Assembly: GCF_024206475.1 (NCBI RefSeq)
Contig: NZ_JAMBPR010000003.1
Location: forward strand, 124,001 to 188,000
Reading direction: 5' to 3'
Source of the DNA: Paraburkholderia sp. CNPSo 3274
GTDB lineage: Bacteria; Pseudomonadota; Gammaproteobacteria; Burkholderiales; Burkholderiaceae
DNA: 64,000 nucleotides
A program made the translations under genes and the position numbers. This document shows positions 51,459 to 60,053 of this stretch, in pieces (position 1 is the stretch's first letter; each line of letters opens with the position of its first letter). The notes beneath the pieces are model-generated. The model was not told the origin of the DNA, searched no databases, and worked only from the letters and a program-made list of their open reading frames with translations.

Positions 51459-53045
51459 ATGATGAAGCTCTCTTTTGTGCAAAGGCTCTGGTTGCCGCTG
51501 ATTCTAAGTCTCGTGTGCCTCGCAGGCGTATCGATTTATGACGCGTGGCAGATGCGAGCAACGCGCCTCGAGGAGCGCAAGGCGGATTTGAAGCATGCCT
51601 CGGAGATCGCGCTCGCCGTGGTGAAGTCATACGGCGAGCGTGCCAATGCCGGCACGTTGTCGCAAGAAGACGCCCAGAAGCGCGCGATGGAAGCCGTCAA
51701 GAACATGAAGTATGGCGACGGTGGCTACTTCGGCATTATGAATTCGCAGTACGTGCTGCTGATGAACGCCGCGAGCCCGCACCTTGTCGGCAAGAACGTC
51801 GGCGACTTTCAGGATTCGAACGGCGTTTATCTGTTCCAGGAAATCGTTTCCGTCATCAAGCAGGAAGGTCAGGGCTTCGTGTCCTATTCGTTCAAGCGCA
51901 TCGGCTCGAACGACGTTGCGCCGAAAATCTCCTTTAGCGTGAGCTACCAGCCGTGGGACTGGATTCTCACGACGGGTCTTTATGTCGACGATATCGACGC
52001 GGCGTTCCGCGTGACGCTCTATTGGAGCCTGGGCATTCTGGCGGCGATTGCGCTGGCGCTCTCGGCGGTCGTGGCGGTGGTGAATCGCGGCATCCTGCGC
52101 TCGCTAGGCGGTGAGCCTGCCTACGCGGCACAAATCGCCAACCGCATTGCCAACAACGACTTGACCGCCGTAGTGGAGATCGCAGCGGACGATCGCTCGA
52201 GCCTGCTGTTCTCGATGAAGCGCATGCAGGAGCAGCTTACGCAGACCATCGACACGATCAAGCACTCGGCCGACTCCATCGCCACAGCGACCAACGAAAT
52301 TGCCGCTGGCAATCAGGACCTCTCGCAGCGCACGGAAGAGCAGGCCGCATCGCTCGCGCAAACGGCGGCGAGCATGGAGCAACTCACGTCCACGGTTTCG
52401 CAGAACACCGACAGCGCCCGCGAGGCGAACCAACTCGCCGCGCAAGCCGCCGAGGCCGCGGAGCAGGGGGGCGCCGTGGTCTCGCGCGTCGTGCAGACCA
52501 TGGTGGACATCAACGCCAGTTCGGATCGCATCGCGAGCATCGTCGGCATTATCGAGAGCATTGCGTTCCAGACCAATATTCTCGCGCTCAATGCGGCCGT
52601 TGAAGCGGCGCGCGCCGGCGAGCAGGGGCGCGGCTTTGCCGTGGTGGCGTCGGAAGTGCGTTCGCTCGCGCAGCGTTCGTCGGCGGCGTCGAAGGAAATC
52701 AAGGAGCTGATTCACGAATCGGTCGAACGCTCGCATGCGGGCGCGGCTCACGTGCACGAGGCCGGCGAAAAGATGCGCGTCATCACGCAGGAAATCCGGC
52801 GCGTGACCGATGTCATCAGCGAGATCACGGCCGCGTCGGAGGAGCAGAGCAAGGGCATCGGCCAGGTCGGTCAGGCCGTCACGCAGATGGACGAGGTCAC
52901 GCAGCAGAACGCGGCGCTCGTGGAGCAGGCCGCGGCGGCGGCAAGTGCGCTCGCCGCTCAGGCGAACGACCTCAAGGGCTCCGTTTCGATGTTCAGACTG
53001 ACCGGCTCGCACGATCTGCCGGATCGGCACGCCTTACAGGTGTAA
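51459..53045 (+). CDS. Methyl-accepting chemotaxis protein with single Cache domain
   Basis: 528 residues. Start at ATG 51459 (a second Met follows directly). TM1 at about 10-27, a periplasmic sCache_2-type sensor (about 30-185: [45 protein letters not shown] and [19 protein letters not shown]), TM2 at about 190-210, HAMP-like region, then the highly conserved signalling tip ([43 protein letters not shown]). No C-terminal pentapeptide NWETF. Senses a small organic acid or similar ligand by the Cache domain; identity unknown. Confidence 0.9.
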   Translation: MMKLSFVQRLWLPLILSLVCLAGVSIYDAWQMRATRLEERKADLKHASEIALAVVKSYGERANAGTLSQEDAQKRAMEAVKNMKYGDGGYFGIMNSQYVLLMNAASPHLVGKNVGDFQDSNGVYLFQEIVSVIKQEGQGFVSYSFKRIGSNDVAPKISFSVSYQPWDWILTTGLYVDDIDAAFRVTLYWSLGILAAIALALSAVVAVVNRGILRSLGGEPAYAAQIANRIANNDLTAVVEIAADDRSSLLFSMKRMQEQLTQTIDTIKHSADSIATATNEIAAGNQDLSQRTEEQAASLAQTAASMEQLTSTVSQNTDSAREANQLAAQAAEAAEQGGAVVSRVVQTMVDINASSDRIASIVGIIESIAFQTNILALNAAVEAARAGEQGRGFAVVASEVRSLAQRSSAASKEIKELIHESVERSHAGAAHVHEAGEKMRVITQEIRRVTDVISEITAASEEQSKGIGQVGQAVTQMDEVTQQNAALVEQAAAAASALAAQANDLKGSVSMFRLTGSHDLPDRHALQV

Positions 53046-53225
53046 GCGTGCACGCCTCCCGCGCGGGCGGCGTAGCCGCTGTCAATTTGCACGCGCGGAC
53101 CCAGCCCAGACAGAATACGGAATCCGGTCTACGGAATCCGGTCGACTAAAATGGGGCTGGATGCTGCGGGCTCGTGGCTACGAGCAGCCGCCCGCGCAAC
53201 AATCAAAAATCGAGCTTAGGGGAAG

Positions 53226-53360
53226 ATGAACATGATCGGACGGATTCTGGTGGTGGTATCGATGATCGGCGCACTGGCCGCTTTGGCGGGCTGCAATACG
53301 GTCGCCGGTTTCGGGCAGGACATCACAGAGTCTGCCCGGGCCGTCCAGCGCGTTCTGTGA
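53226..53360 (+). CDS. Entericidin-like small lipoprotein
   Basis: 44 residues. A short hydrophobic signal (MNMIGRILVVVSMIGALAALAGC) ends in a lipobox with lipidation at C23, followed by NTVAGFGQDITESARAVQRVL, the typical entericidin A/B pattern (CNTxxGxGxDI...). Entericidins are short membrane lipoproteins, in some bacteria a toxin/antidote pair (EcnA/EcnB); here only one is seen. A second Met at 53232 is an alternative start. It ends 76 bp before the GT9 gene. Confidence 0.8.
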   Translation: MNMIGRILVVVSMIGALAALAGCNTVAGFGQDITESARAVQRVL

Positions 53361-53436
53361 CCTTCGCGCCGGGTGGCATAATAGCCGCTCGGTCAAAGGT
53401 TACGGATGGGCTGGGCAGGCTCCTGCTGAGTGAACA

Positions 53437-54534
53437 ATGAAAGTCGATACGGTCCGTGGTTTTATCAGCAAGAGTCTTCGCGTTCCCCATCCGGAAATCG
53501 TTCAGGATGAGGTCGAGAGCCTTTCCGCTTATAAAAAGCTTTCGCTTCTGAAGAAGCAGCTGCATAAGTGGTCGATACTTTCACTCAACCGCCAGCTGGG
53601 TTTGTATACGGAATCTGCGCAGTTGCGCCCAGGCGCCCGGATCCTGTTGTTCTACAGCGGCGTCAACAACCTCGGCGACGCGTTGATGGACCTTTCCGGG
53701 CGTGCGCTCCTCAGCGGCACGTCGTACAAGCTGGACGTGGTTCTAGATCCTTCTTTGGCTGAGCTTTTCCGCCACGACCGGTATTTTTCGAAAATCTACA
53801 CGGACTACCGTGAAGTCGATTTCGGCGAATACGATTTCGTCATTTTGAACAAGCTCGGCATTCGCGTCATCAAGGAGAAAATCCGCTACGCCGGTCAATC
53901 CAGATTTACGAGCTTGATTGGATGGTATGCAGGGCGCAATTTCAACCACATTCAGTTCAGCTACTATTCGTTCAACAAGATTCTGAATTCTGGGGTCGAA
54001 GAAGCTGCGCTGTACAAAAGTTCGCGGCTGATTCTCGATGCGCCGCAAAGCCAGGATTTTCCGGCGCAAGCGTGGGCCGGCAGAATTGCGATTTCGGTTG
54101 GCGGCAGGGAATCGAACCGTATCTACGGCAAGTGGGCCGACGTTCTTGCCCGGCTCGATGACGATCCCGAGTTGTCGCGCTATCAATATGTGCTGATCGG
54201 ATCGGACAATGGGCTCAAGGAAGCCAACGATCTCACTGCAATGTCATTCAGGAATTTGAAACTCGACTCGCTGGTCGGCAAGTTGAAGATTCACGAATGC
54301 TATGCGTTCATCGGGCAGAGCAAGCTGTTCGTTGGTGCGGACGGCGGCCTGTTGCATATCGCGCACGCGGCCGGCGTACCGACCGTCGCGCTGTTCAGCG
54401 ATGATATCGATCCGAGAACCCGGTACGTGGAGAACGACTTCTTCAGATGTTCCCCGCTCATTGGGCCGACCGACGTGACGAGCATCGAGCCGAACGATGT
54501 GGTGCGCGTCATGAAAGGCGCGCTGCCGCGCTAG
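53437..54534 (+). CDS. Glycosyltransferase family 9-like protein
   Basis: 365 residues. The second half resembles the GT9 (heptosyltransferase) fold: AISVGGRESNRIYGKWADVLARL, ALIGSDNGLKEAND-like LIGSDNGLKEANDLTAM, and the acceptor/donor motif FVGADGGLLHIAHAAGVPTVALFSDDIDPRTR. The N-terminal half is Lys-rich with a less typical start (MKVDTVRGFISKSLRV). Codon use is noticeably AT-richer than neighbours (many aaa, aat, ttc/ttt, ttg), which suggests acquisition from elsewhere; LPS genes often do this. It stands alone, with no other LPS gene near. Function is likely in cell-surface glycan synthesis; donor unknown. Confidence 0.75.
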   Translation: MKVDTVRGFISKSLRVPHPEIVQDEVESLSAYKKLSLLKKQLHKWSILSLNRQLGLYTESAQLRPGARILLFYSGVNNLGDALMDLSGRALLSGTSYKLDVVLDPSLAELFRHDRYFSKIYTDYREVDFGEYDFVILNKLGIRVIKEKIRYAGQSRFTSLIGWYAGRNFNHIQFSYYSFNKILNSGVEEAALYKSSRLILDAPQSQDFPAQAWAGRIAISVGGRESNRIYGKWADVLARLDDDPELSRYQYVLIGSDNGLKEANDLTAMSFRNLKLDSLVGKLKIHECYAFIGQSKLFVGADGGLLHIAHAAGVPTVALFSDDIDPRTRYVENDFFRCSPLIGPTDVTSIEPNDVVRVMKGALPR

Positions 54535-54569
54535 ACCTGCGCGAGCCCCGGCTGGCAATGCCCCCTGCA

Positions 54570-54590
54570 GAGACCCCTGATCCGGGTCTC
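54570..54590 (+). terminator. Hairpin after the glycosyltransferase gene
   Basis: Perfect 7-bp arms GAGACCC (54570-54576) and GGGTCTC (54584-54590), loop of 7, located 36 bp after the stop. Only a weak T-rich tail (gctgcttt) follows, so it is a possible terminator. Confidence 0.45.
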
Positions 54591-54651
54591 GCTGCTTTGC
54601 GCGAAAGCGATCAGGAATCCTGTTGAAATCGACGGCGGTTCGGTCTTTATC

Positions 54652-54676
54652 CTGAATAAAAGCCATTTTCATTCAG
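54652..54676. promoter_or_regulatory. Inverted repeat upstream of the NMT1-type binding protein
   Basis: CTGAAT (54652-54657) pairs with ATTCAG (54671-54676), and the inner AAAA/TTTT extends it with one bulged base. The site lies in an AT-rich part of the region before the binding-protein gene at 54834, and could be an operator or promoter element. Confidence 0.35.
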
Positions 54677-54833
54677 AAATATAAAAAGCATGAGTAATGC
54701 CGCCGCTCATGGAAATCCCGTATAAATCGGCGTGACCCGCGAAAGCTTCGGGAAGGGTTTGAATCACTAGAATCCCCGAAACGATCGAGGTGGCGAGCAT
54801 CGCGCCGCCCGCCCATTCTGACGGAGACAATCA

Positions 54834-55853
54834 ATGCAATTTAGTTTTGGCGCGCTGCGTCGAGTCGCGCTCGCTGGTGGCCTGCTGTTTGCCATGGCGG
54901 TTCACGGCGCGCATGCCGCCGACGATGCCGGCGACAAGATCACCATCATGGTCGGCGGTATTACGAAGCTCATTTACCTGCCCGCGCGCCTCACCGAGCA
55001 ATTGGGCTATTTCAGGGACGAAGGGCTGAACGTCGAGTTGCTCTCGCAGCCCGCGGGCGTGGATGCGGAGAACGAACTGCTGGCAGGCGCGGTGCAGGCC
55101 GTGGTGGGCTTCTACGATCACACCATCGACTTGCAGACCAAGGGTAAGGACGTCAAGGCGATCGTCGTGTTCGGCCAGGTGCCGGGTGAAGTGGAAATGG
55201 TGTCGTCCAAAGCGGCCGGCACGATCAAGTCCATGGCCGACGTCAAAGGCAAAACGCTGGGCGTGACGGGCCTTGGGTCCTCGACCAGTTTTCTCACGCA
55301 GTATCTCGCGAGCCAGCATGGCATTGCCTCCAGCGCATACACCATGTTGCCGGTGGGCGCAGACGCGAGCTTCATCGCGGCCATCAAGCAGGGGCGCATC
55401 GACGCGGGCATGACGACCGAGCCGACCGTCTCGGCGCTGCAGAAAGCCGGCGACGCGAAGGTGCTCGTCGATATGCGCACGGTGGAAGGCACGCGCGCCG
55501 CGCTCGGCGGCACCTACCCCGCAGCAAGCCTTTACGTGCAGGACGCGTGGGCGGAGTCGCACAAGGCTCAGGCGGTGAAGCTCGCGCACGCATTCGCGCG
55601 CACCATGCAGTTCATTCACACGCACAGCGCCGAGGAAATCGCCGCCCAAATGCCCGCCGACTATCAAAAAGACAAGGCGCTTTATGTGAGCGCACTCAAG
55701 GCCTCGCTGCCGATGTACACCGCAGACGGCAAGATGCCCGCTGACGGTCCGGCGACCGTACTGAAGGTGCTCTCCGGTTTCAATCCCTCGGTCAAGGGCA
55801 AGCACGTGGATTTGTCCGGTACGTACACGAACGAATTCGTCAACGCGAAATGA
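54834..55853 (+). CDS. NMT1/SsuA-type ABC transporter substrate-binding protein
   Basis: 339 residues. Signal peptide (MQFSFGALRRVALAGGLLFAMAVHGAHA). The fold is that of nitrate/sulfonate/thiamine-pyrimidine binding proteins: ITIMVGGITKLIYLPARLTEQLGYFRDEGLNVELL, AGAVQAVVGFYDH, DVKGKTLGVTGLGSSTSFLTQYLASQHGI, and IKQGRIDAGMTTEPTVSAL. No ABC ATPase or permease is adjacent. Downstream (64 bp) are a TctE-type kinase and TctD-type regulator, which may use it for sensing or control a distant transporter. Confidence 0.88.
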   Translation: MQFSFGALRRVALAGGLLFAMAVHGAHAADDAGDKITIMVGGITKLIYLPARLTEQLGYFRDEGLNVELLSQPAGVDAENELLAGAVQAVVGFYDHTIDLQTKGKDVKAIVVFGQVPGEVEMVSSKAAGTIKSMADVKGKTLGVTGLGSSTSFLTQYLASQHGIASSAYTMLPVGADASFIAAIKQGRIDAGMTTEPTVSALQKAGDAKVLVDMRTVEGTRAALGGTYPAASLYVQDAWAESHKAQAVKLAHAFARTMQFIHTHSAEEIAAQMPADYQKDKALYVSALKASLPMYTADGKMPADGPATVLKVLSGFNPSVKGKHVDLSGTYTNEFVNAK

Positions 55854-55917
55854 GGCACGCCCAGAGCCGCCGTCGTGCGCGCGCCGCCTGGCGGTTTGGT
55901 ACCTGAGAGAGCGCGAC

Positions 55918-57294
55918 ATGGTGCATAGCCTGCGTGGGCGATTGCTGTTGTGGCTGCTGGTGCCGCTCGCTGCGTTTGTCGTCGTGGCGAGTTGCGAATC
56001 GTACGATGCCGCGCGGCAGACCGCGGATCTCGTGCAGGACCACTCGCTGCTGGATTCGGCGCGCACGATCATCGAAGACGTCGGCTGGGACAATGGCTCC
56101 CTCAGCGCGACGATCCCGCCGGCGGCGTTGGAACTGTTCGAATCGCCCTGGCAGGATCACGTCTTCTACAAGGTAGTCGCCGGCGATGGCCGCTTGCTGG
56201 GCGGCGCGCCGGACTTGCCATTGCCGGGCGCGAACACAGCCGAGGTGCCGGTGTTCTACGACACCACGTATGCGGGTTTGCCGATTCGCGCCGTGGCCTA
56301 CGAGCGCATGCTCTACGACTCGGGCCGCGCCGAACGCGTCATGGTGATCGTCGGCAAGACGATCGCGTCGCGCGAGGCGATGATCAACGCTTTGTGGAGG
56401 CCGCAGCTCGCACGCCAGTGGTTCATGCTGGCGCTCGTCGCGCTGCTCGTGCCGCTCGGGCTCACGCTCGAACTGCGGCCGCTCATGAAGCTCAAGGACG
56501 ACGTTGCCGACCGCGAGCCCGTGCAACTGGAGCCGATCCGCCCGGATCATCTGCCATCGGAGCTGAGGCCGATCGTCGAGGCGATCAACCAGTGCATCGC
56601 GCGGCTCAAGGTGCATGCCGCCATGCAGCGCCAGTTCATCGCCGACGCGGCGCACCAGCTGCGCACGCCGCTCACGCTGCTCACCACGCAAACGCAATTC
56701 GCGAGTCAATGCGACGCGAGCGATCCCGCGCTTTTCGACGCACTCAAAGGCGTGCGCCGCACCAGCCAGAAAATGGCGGAGTTGACGAATCAACTGCTTT
56801 TGCTCGCGCAGGCGGAATCGATGACGCAGTCGTCGCGCAGCCAGACGCGCGTCGACCTCACCGAGGTCGTTTCTTCCGTGCTCGAAGAGATGGTCCAGGC
56901 AGCGGAACGGCGCGGCATCGATCTCGGCGCGGAACTCGACGACGACGTGCACGTGGCGGGCAACACGGGCTTGCTGGCCTCGCTCGTGTCCAACCTGATC
57001 GACAACGCCATTCGCTATACCCACAAGGGCGGCCGCGTGACGGCTGTGTGCCGCAGCGAAGGGGAGCAGGTCATGCTGCAGGTGGTGGACAACGGCCCCG
57101 GCATTCCAGCGGAGGCGCGCGCGCACGTGTTCGAGCGCTTCTATCGCGTCGCGGCGGATACCGAGGGCACGGGCCTCGGTCTTGCCATCGTGCATCAGGT
57201 CGCGCGCTCGCACGGCGGCTCGGTGAGCGTTGCCGCGGGGGCCGAGCGGGTGGGTCTTGTCGCGACGGTGCGATTGCCGGTCTGGCCCGGATGA
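55918..57294 (+). CDS. tctE: Sensor histidine kinase, TctE-like
   Basis: 458 residues. N-terminal 2CSK_N periplasmic region between two transmembrane helices (about 8-28 and 160-180), HAMP-less linker, HisKA with FIADAAHQLRTPLTLL (H246), then HATPase (NLIDNAIRYTHKGGRV, VDNGPGIPAEAR, GTGLGLAIVHQVARSHGG). The layout is typical of TctE, which with TctD controls tricarboxylate porins and transporters. The gene is 19 bp before its response regulator and 64 bp after an orphan binding protein. Confidence 0.88.
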   Translation: MVHSLRGRLLLWLLVPLAAFVVVASCESYDAARQTADLVQDHSLLDSARTIIEDVGWDNGSLSATIPPAALELFESPWQDHVFYKVVAGDGRLLGGAPDLPLPGANTAEVPVFYDTTYAGLPIRAVAYERMLYDSGRAERVMVIVGKTIASREAMINALWRPQLARQWFMLALVALLVPLGLTLELRPLMKLKDDVADREPVQLEPIRPDHLPSELRPIVEAINQCIARLKVHAAMQRQFIADAAHQLRTPLTLLTTQTQFASQCDASDPALFDALKGVRRTSQKMAELTNQLLLLAQAESMTQSSRSQTRVDLTEVVSSVLEEMVQAAERRGIDLGAELDDDVHVAGNTGLLASLVSNLIDNAIRYTHKGGRVTAVCRSEGEQVMLQVVDNGPGIPAEARAHVFERFYRVAADTEGTGLGLAIVHQVARSHGGSVSVAAGAERVGLVATVRLPVWPG

Positions 57295-57313
57295 GGAGAG
57301 GTGAGGAGGGACC

Positions 57314-57994
57314 ATGAAGCTGCTGCTTGTAGAAGACAATGCCGAACTCGCGCACTGGATCGTCAACCTGTTGCGCGCCGAGAATTTCACGGTGGACTGC
57401 GTGGCCGATGGCGAAGCCGCCGACACCGTGTTGCTCACGCAGAGCTACGATCTCGTGCTCCTCGACATGCGCCTGCCGCGGCTGAGCGGCAAGGACGTGC
57501 TCAACCGTTTGCGGCGCAGGCGCAATAACGTGCCCGTGCTCATGCTGACCGCGCATGGCTCGATAGACGACAAGGTGGCGTGTTTCGGCGCGGGCGCCGA
57601 CGACTACGTGGTCAAGCCGTTCGACAGCCGCGAACTGGTTGCGCGCATCAAGGCGCTGATACGGCGGCAGACGGGCGAGAAGTCGGGCTGGCTGACCTGC
57701 GGCGACCTGCAGTACGTTTGCGACACGCGCGAGTTCCGCCACCAGGATGCGCCGCTCAGCCTGCGTCGGCGCGAGCATTCCATCCTCGAAGCGCTCATGC
57801 TGCGCCAGGGCAAGGCTGTGCCGAAGCAGGCGCTGCTGGAGCGCATCTGCAGCCTGAGCGACGAACCGAGTGTGGACGCGATCGATATCTACATCCACCG
57901 CCTGCGCAAGCATCTGGCGGAGTCGAGCGTGCAGATCACCACGCTGCGCGGTCTCGGCTACATCCTTCGCGCGAAAGAGCCGGTGGCGGCCTAA
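57314..57994 (+). CDS. tctD: OmpR-family response regulator, TctD-like
   Basis: 226 residues. Receiver domain with acidic start VEDN, phospho-acceptor D51 (LVLLDMRLPRLSGKDVL) and Lys near VKPFDSRELVARI. OmpR-type winged helix DNA-binding domain (about 128-222: LSLRRREHSILEALMLRQGKAVPKQALLERICSLSDEPSVDAIDIYIHRLRKHLAESSVQITTLRGLGYIL). Paired with the kinase 19 bp upstream. The porin gene 184 bp downstream is a likely target, in line with known TctD control of porin OpdH. Confidence 0.9.
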   Translation: MKLLLVEDNAELAHWIVNLLRAENFTVDCVADGEAADTVLLTQSYDLVLLDMRLPRLSGKDVLNRLRRRRNNVPVLMLTAHGSIDDKVACFGAGADDYVVKPFDSRELVARIKALIRRQTGEKSGWLTCGDLQYVCDTREFRHQDAPLSLRRREHSILEALMLRQGKAVPKQALLERICSLSDEPSVDAIDIYIHRLRKHLAESSVQITTLRGLGYILRAKEPVAA

Positions 57995-58178
57995 GCAGGC
58001 CGGCTTATTTGCCGGTATTGGTGGATGTACTTAGATATACGAATCGTACGTGAAAGAATCGCGAAGGATTCACCTCTCTAATATTCGTCTCACCCGCTGA
58101 TTCACACGGCTCGCCGCAACCGGTGAGTGATGGCAGCGGGTCCATGAAAACTTCCAACGAAGCACCCTGGAGACGATC

Positions 58179-59315
58179 TTGAAGAGAAAACAACTTGCTG
58201 TCGCTGCAGTTGGCGCGACCTTCGGCGCACTTGCAGCGAGCGGCGCACACGCGCAATCGAGCGTTCAACTCTACGGCCTTATCGACCTGAGCGTCCCTAC
58301 GTATCAATCGCATGCGGACGCCAACGGCAATCACGTGATCGGCATGGGCATTGCCGGCGAACCGTGGTTCAGCGGCAGCCGCTGGGGCTTGAAGGGCGCC
58401 GAAGACATTGGCGGCGGCACGAAGGTGATCTTCCGGCTCGAAAGCGAATACCGCGTGAGCGACGGCCAGATGGAAGACCCGGGCCAGCTCTTCGACCGCG
58501 ACGCCTGGGTAGGCGTGGAAGACGAGCGCTTCGGCAAGCTCACGGCGGGCTTCCAGAACACCATCGCGCGCGACGCCGCGGCCATTTACGGCGACCCGTA
58601 CGGCAACGCGAAGCTCACGACGGAAGAGGGCGGCTGGACCAACGCGAACAACTTCAAGCAGATGATTTTCTACGCGGCGAGCGCAACGGGCACCCGTTAC
58701 GAGAACGGCGTCGCGTGGAAGAAGGTGTTTGACAACGGCATCTACGCCGCGGCGGGCTACGCGTTCGGCAATTCAACGAGCTTCGGCAATAACGCGAACT
58801 ATCAGGTCGCACTCGGCTACAACGCTCCGACGTGGACGGCCTCGACCTTCTATAACCACGTGAACCGCGACGGCAACACGAACCAGGCGTTCTCGGTCGG
58901 CGGCAACTACACGATCGGCATCGTGCGCGCCAATGCGGGCTATTTCCGCTACTGGGGTAATCAGGGGGCACTCGGCCAGCGTCAGGACAATGCGTGGACG
59001 GTCTCGTTCAAGCTCGTGCCGAAGGGCGCGCTCGACTACGAACTCGGCTATCAGCAAATGCGCACGCACAACGCCGCGTATAACGTCGATGGCGATATTC
59101 CGAACGCCAACATCGGCGCATTCGATCCCACGAGCGGGCTGCACAACGGCTTCAAGGAAACGCTCTATGGCTCGATCTTCTATCACCTGTCCAAGCGCAC
59201 CGAGGTGTATCTGGCGGGCGACTACATGAAGCTGCACGGCGGCTACACGGTGGGTACGACCTTCGGTGCGACCAACCAGGTCGAAGTGACGACGGGCGTG
59301 CGCACGCGCTTCTGA
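58179..59315 (+). CDS. Gram-negative porin downstream of TctDE
   Basis: 378 residues from an unusual TTG start (no ATG fits; TGGAGA lies at 58168-58173). Signal peptide KRKQLAVAAVGATFGALAASGAHA then QSSVQLYGLIDLSVPTY, and a terminal RTRF, all as in general porins. The constriction region KAEDIGGGTKVIFRLESEYR-like segment and DRDAWVGVEDERFGKLTAGFQNT are present. Promoter region 58020-58178 holds GAATC-GCGAAG-GATTC, possible TctD or housekeeping site. Followed by a strong terminator. Confidence 0.9.
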   Translation: MKRKQLAVAAVGATFGALAASGAHAQSSVQLYGLIDLSVPTYQSHADANGNHVIGMGIAGEPWFSGSRWGLKGAEDIGGGTKVIFRLESEYRVSDGQMEDPGQLFDRDAWVGVEDERFGKLTAGFQNTIARDAAAIYGDPYGNAKLTTEEGGWTNANNFKQMIFYAASATGTRYENGVAWKKVFDNGIYAAAGYAFGNSTSFGNNANYQVALGYNAPTWTASTFYNHVNRDGNTNQAFSVGGNYTIGIVRANAGYFRYWGNQGALGQRQDNAWTVSFKLVPKGALDYELGYQQMRTHNAAYNVDGDIPNANIGAFDPTSGLHNGFKETLYGSIFYHLSKRTEVYLAGDYMKLHGGYTVGTTFGATNQVEVTTGVRTRF

Positions 59316-59343
59316 TCGCGCTTCTCATTCGTTCTCATGGCAC

Positions 59344-59388
59344 GCGGGGCTCGATTCGTCAGGCGAATCGAGCCCCGCTGTTCTTTCT
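59344..59388 (+). terminator. Rho-independent terminator of the porin gene
   Basis: A 15-bp perfect stem (59344-59358 with 59364-59378), loop of five, followed by a T-rich run (tgttcttt). It lies 28 bp after the porin stop and also shields the convergent small gene that ends at 59395. Confidence 0.88.
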
Positions 59389-59394
59389 GCGGCA

Positions 59395-59694
59395 TCAACC
59401 GGCGTTCACGCAGGCAACGCTCGGCGCCGTATAGGCAGAGGGGTAAGGCGATTCCGGTCCGCTCACGAGCCGCAAACGCTGCGTGGCGAGGACATCGGCT
59501 TCCACTTGCTCGCGACGCGTGAGCGCCGCCAATTCGCCGGCAGGCTGTGATTCGTTCACGCTGCAAAGCAGATTCCTTCCGCTCGATAACTGCACAGGCG
59601 TCTGGTAAGCCGAACCCGGCGGCGCGGCCAGCGCGCAGGTACTCCACAGCGCCGCGGCGCAAACAACGGCGCATCCTGGCAAGACGATCTTCAT
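59395..59694 (-). CDS. Small secreted protein of unknown function
   Basis: 99 residues with a signal peptide (MKIVLPGCAVVCAAALWSTCALA, cleavage near 24). The mature part is polar (GSAYQTPVQLSSGRNLLCSVNESQPAGELAALTRREQVEADVLATQRLRLVSGPESPYPSAY) with two Cys (LLCSV, VACVNAG) that may pair. No family recognised. ATG 59694 follows GAGGAGCGAGCC (imperfect Shine-Dalgarno). It shares the intergenic region with the 2HCT transporter gene. Confidence 0.65.
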   Translation of the reverse strand: MKIVLPGCAVVCAAALWSTCALAAPPGSAYQTPVQLSSGRNLLCSVNESQPAGELAALTRREQVEADVLATQRLRLVSGPESPYPSAYTAPSVACVNAG

Positions 59695-60053
59695 GGCTCG
59701 CTCCTCACATTGCGGTAATTCATCTTGTGCCAACGACCGGCCTCGTTCCAGAGCAAATTCTGAAAATGACTCTTGCCATGCGCTCAACGGTCATGCCGAG
59801 GCAGGCTGAGATTTCAGCCTGCGGCTCGGGTCGATTCTGAAATTTCGGAGCGGTGTGAGGCTTAAGGCGGGTGGTACTCTGGAAAAGGGTAAATAAATCA
59901 ATGTGTTGAAGATTATTTGAGACGCCAGCACGCGCTGGCACGGCTACTGCTTTATAGAGGCCCGGCGGCCTATCCCTCGATAGCCCGCACCCCTTATTAA
60001 ACAAGCACCGGAGACGCGACGCAGTCCGGTCGCGAAAACGAAGGAGACATCCC
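59695..60053. other. Regulatory region of the 2HCT transporter
   Basis: 359 bp with no gene. It contains the sigma-54 promoter (59936-59951) and, upstream, inverted half-sites ATTTCAG (59811-59817) and CTGAAAT (59837-59843) plus a related TTCTGAAAA (about 59758-59766). The rest, including 59870-59930, is AT-rich. Divergent start of the small secreted protein lies at its left edge. Confidence 0.5.
59936..59951 (+). promoter_or_regulatory. Near-consensus sigma-54 (-24/-12) promoter
   Basis: TGGCACG (59936-59942), four bases, then CTGCT (59947-59951): the -24 GG and -12 GC elements with the right spacing; only the first T of TTGCT is changed to C. It lies about 102 bp before the 2HCT transporter GTG start. 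The gene two places downstream encodes a DctD-type sigma-54 activator, which fits. Confidence 0.72.
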
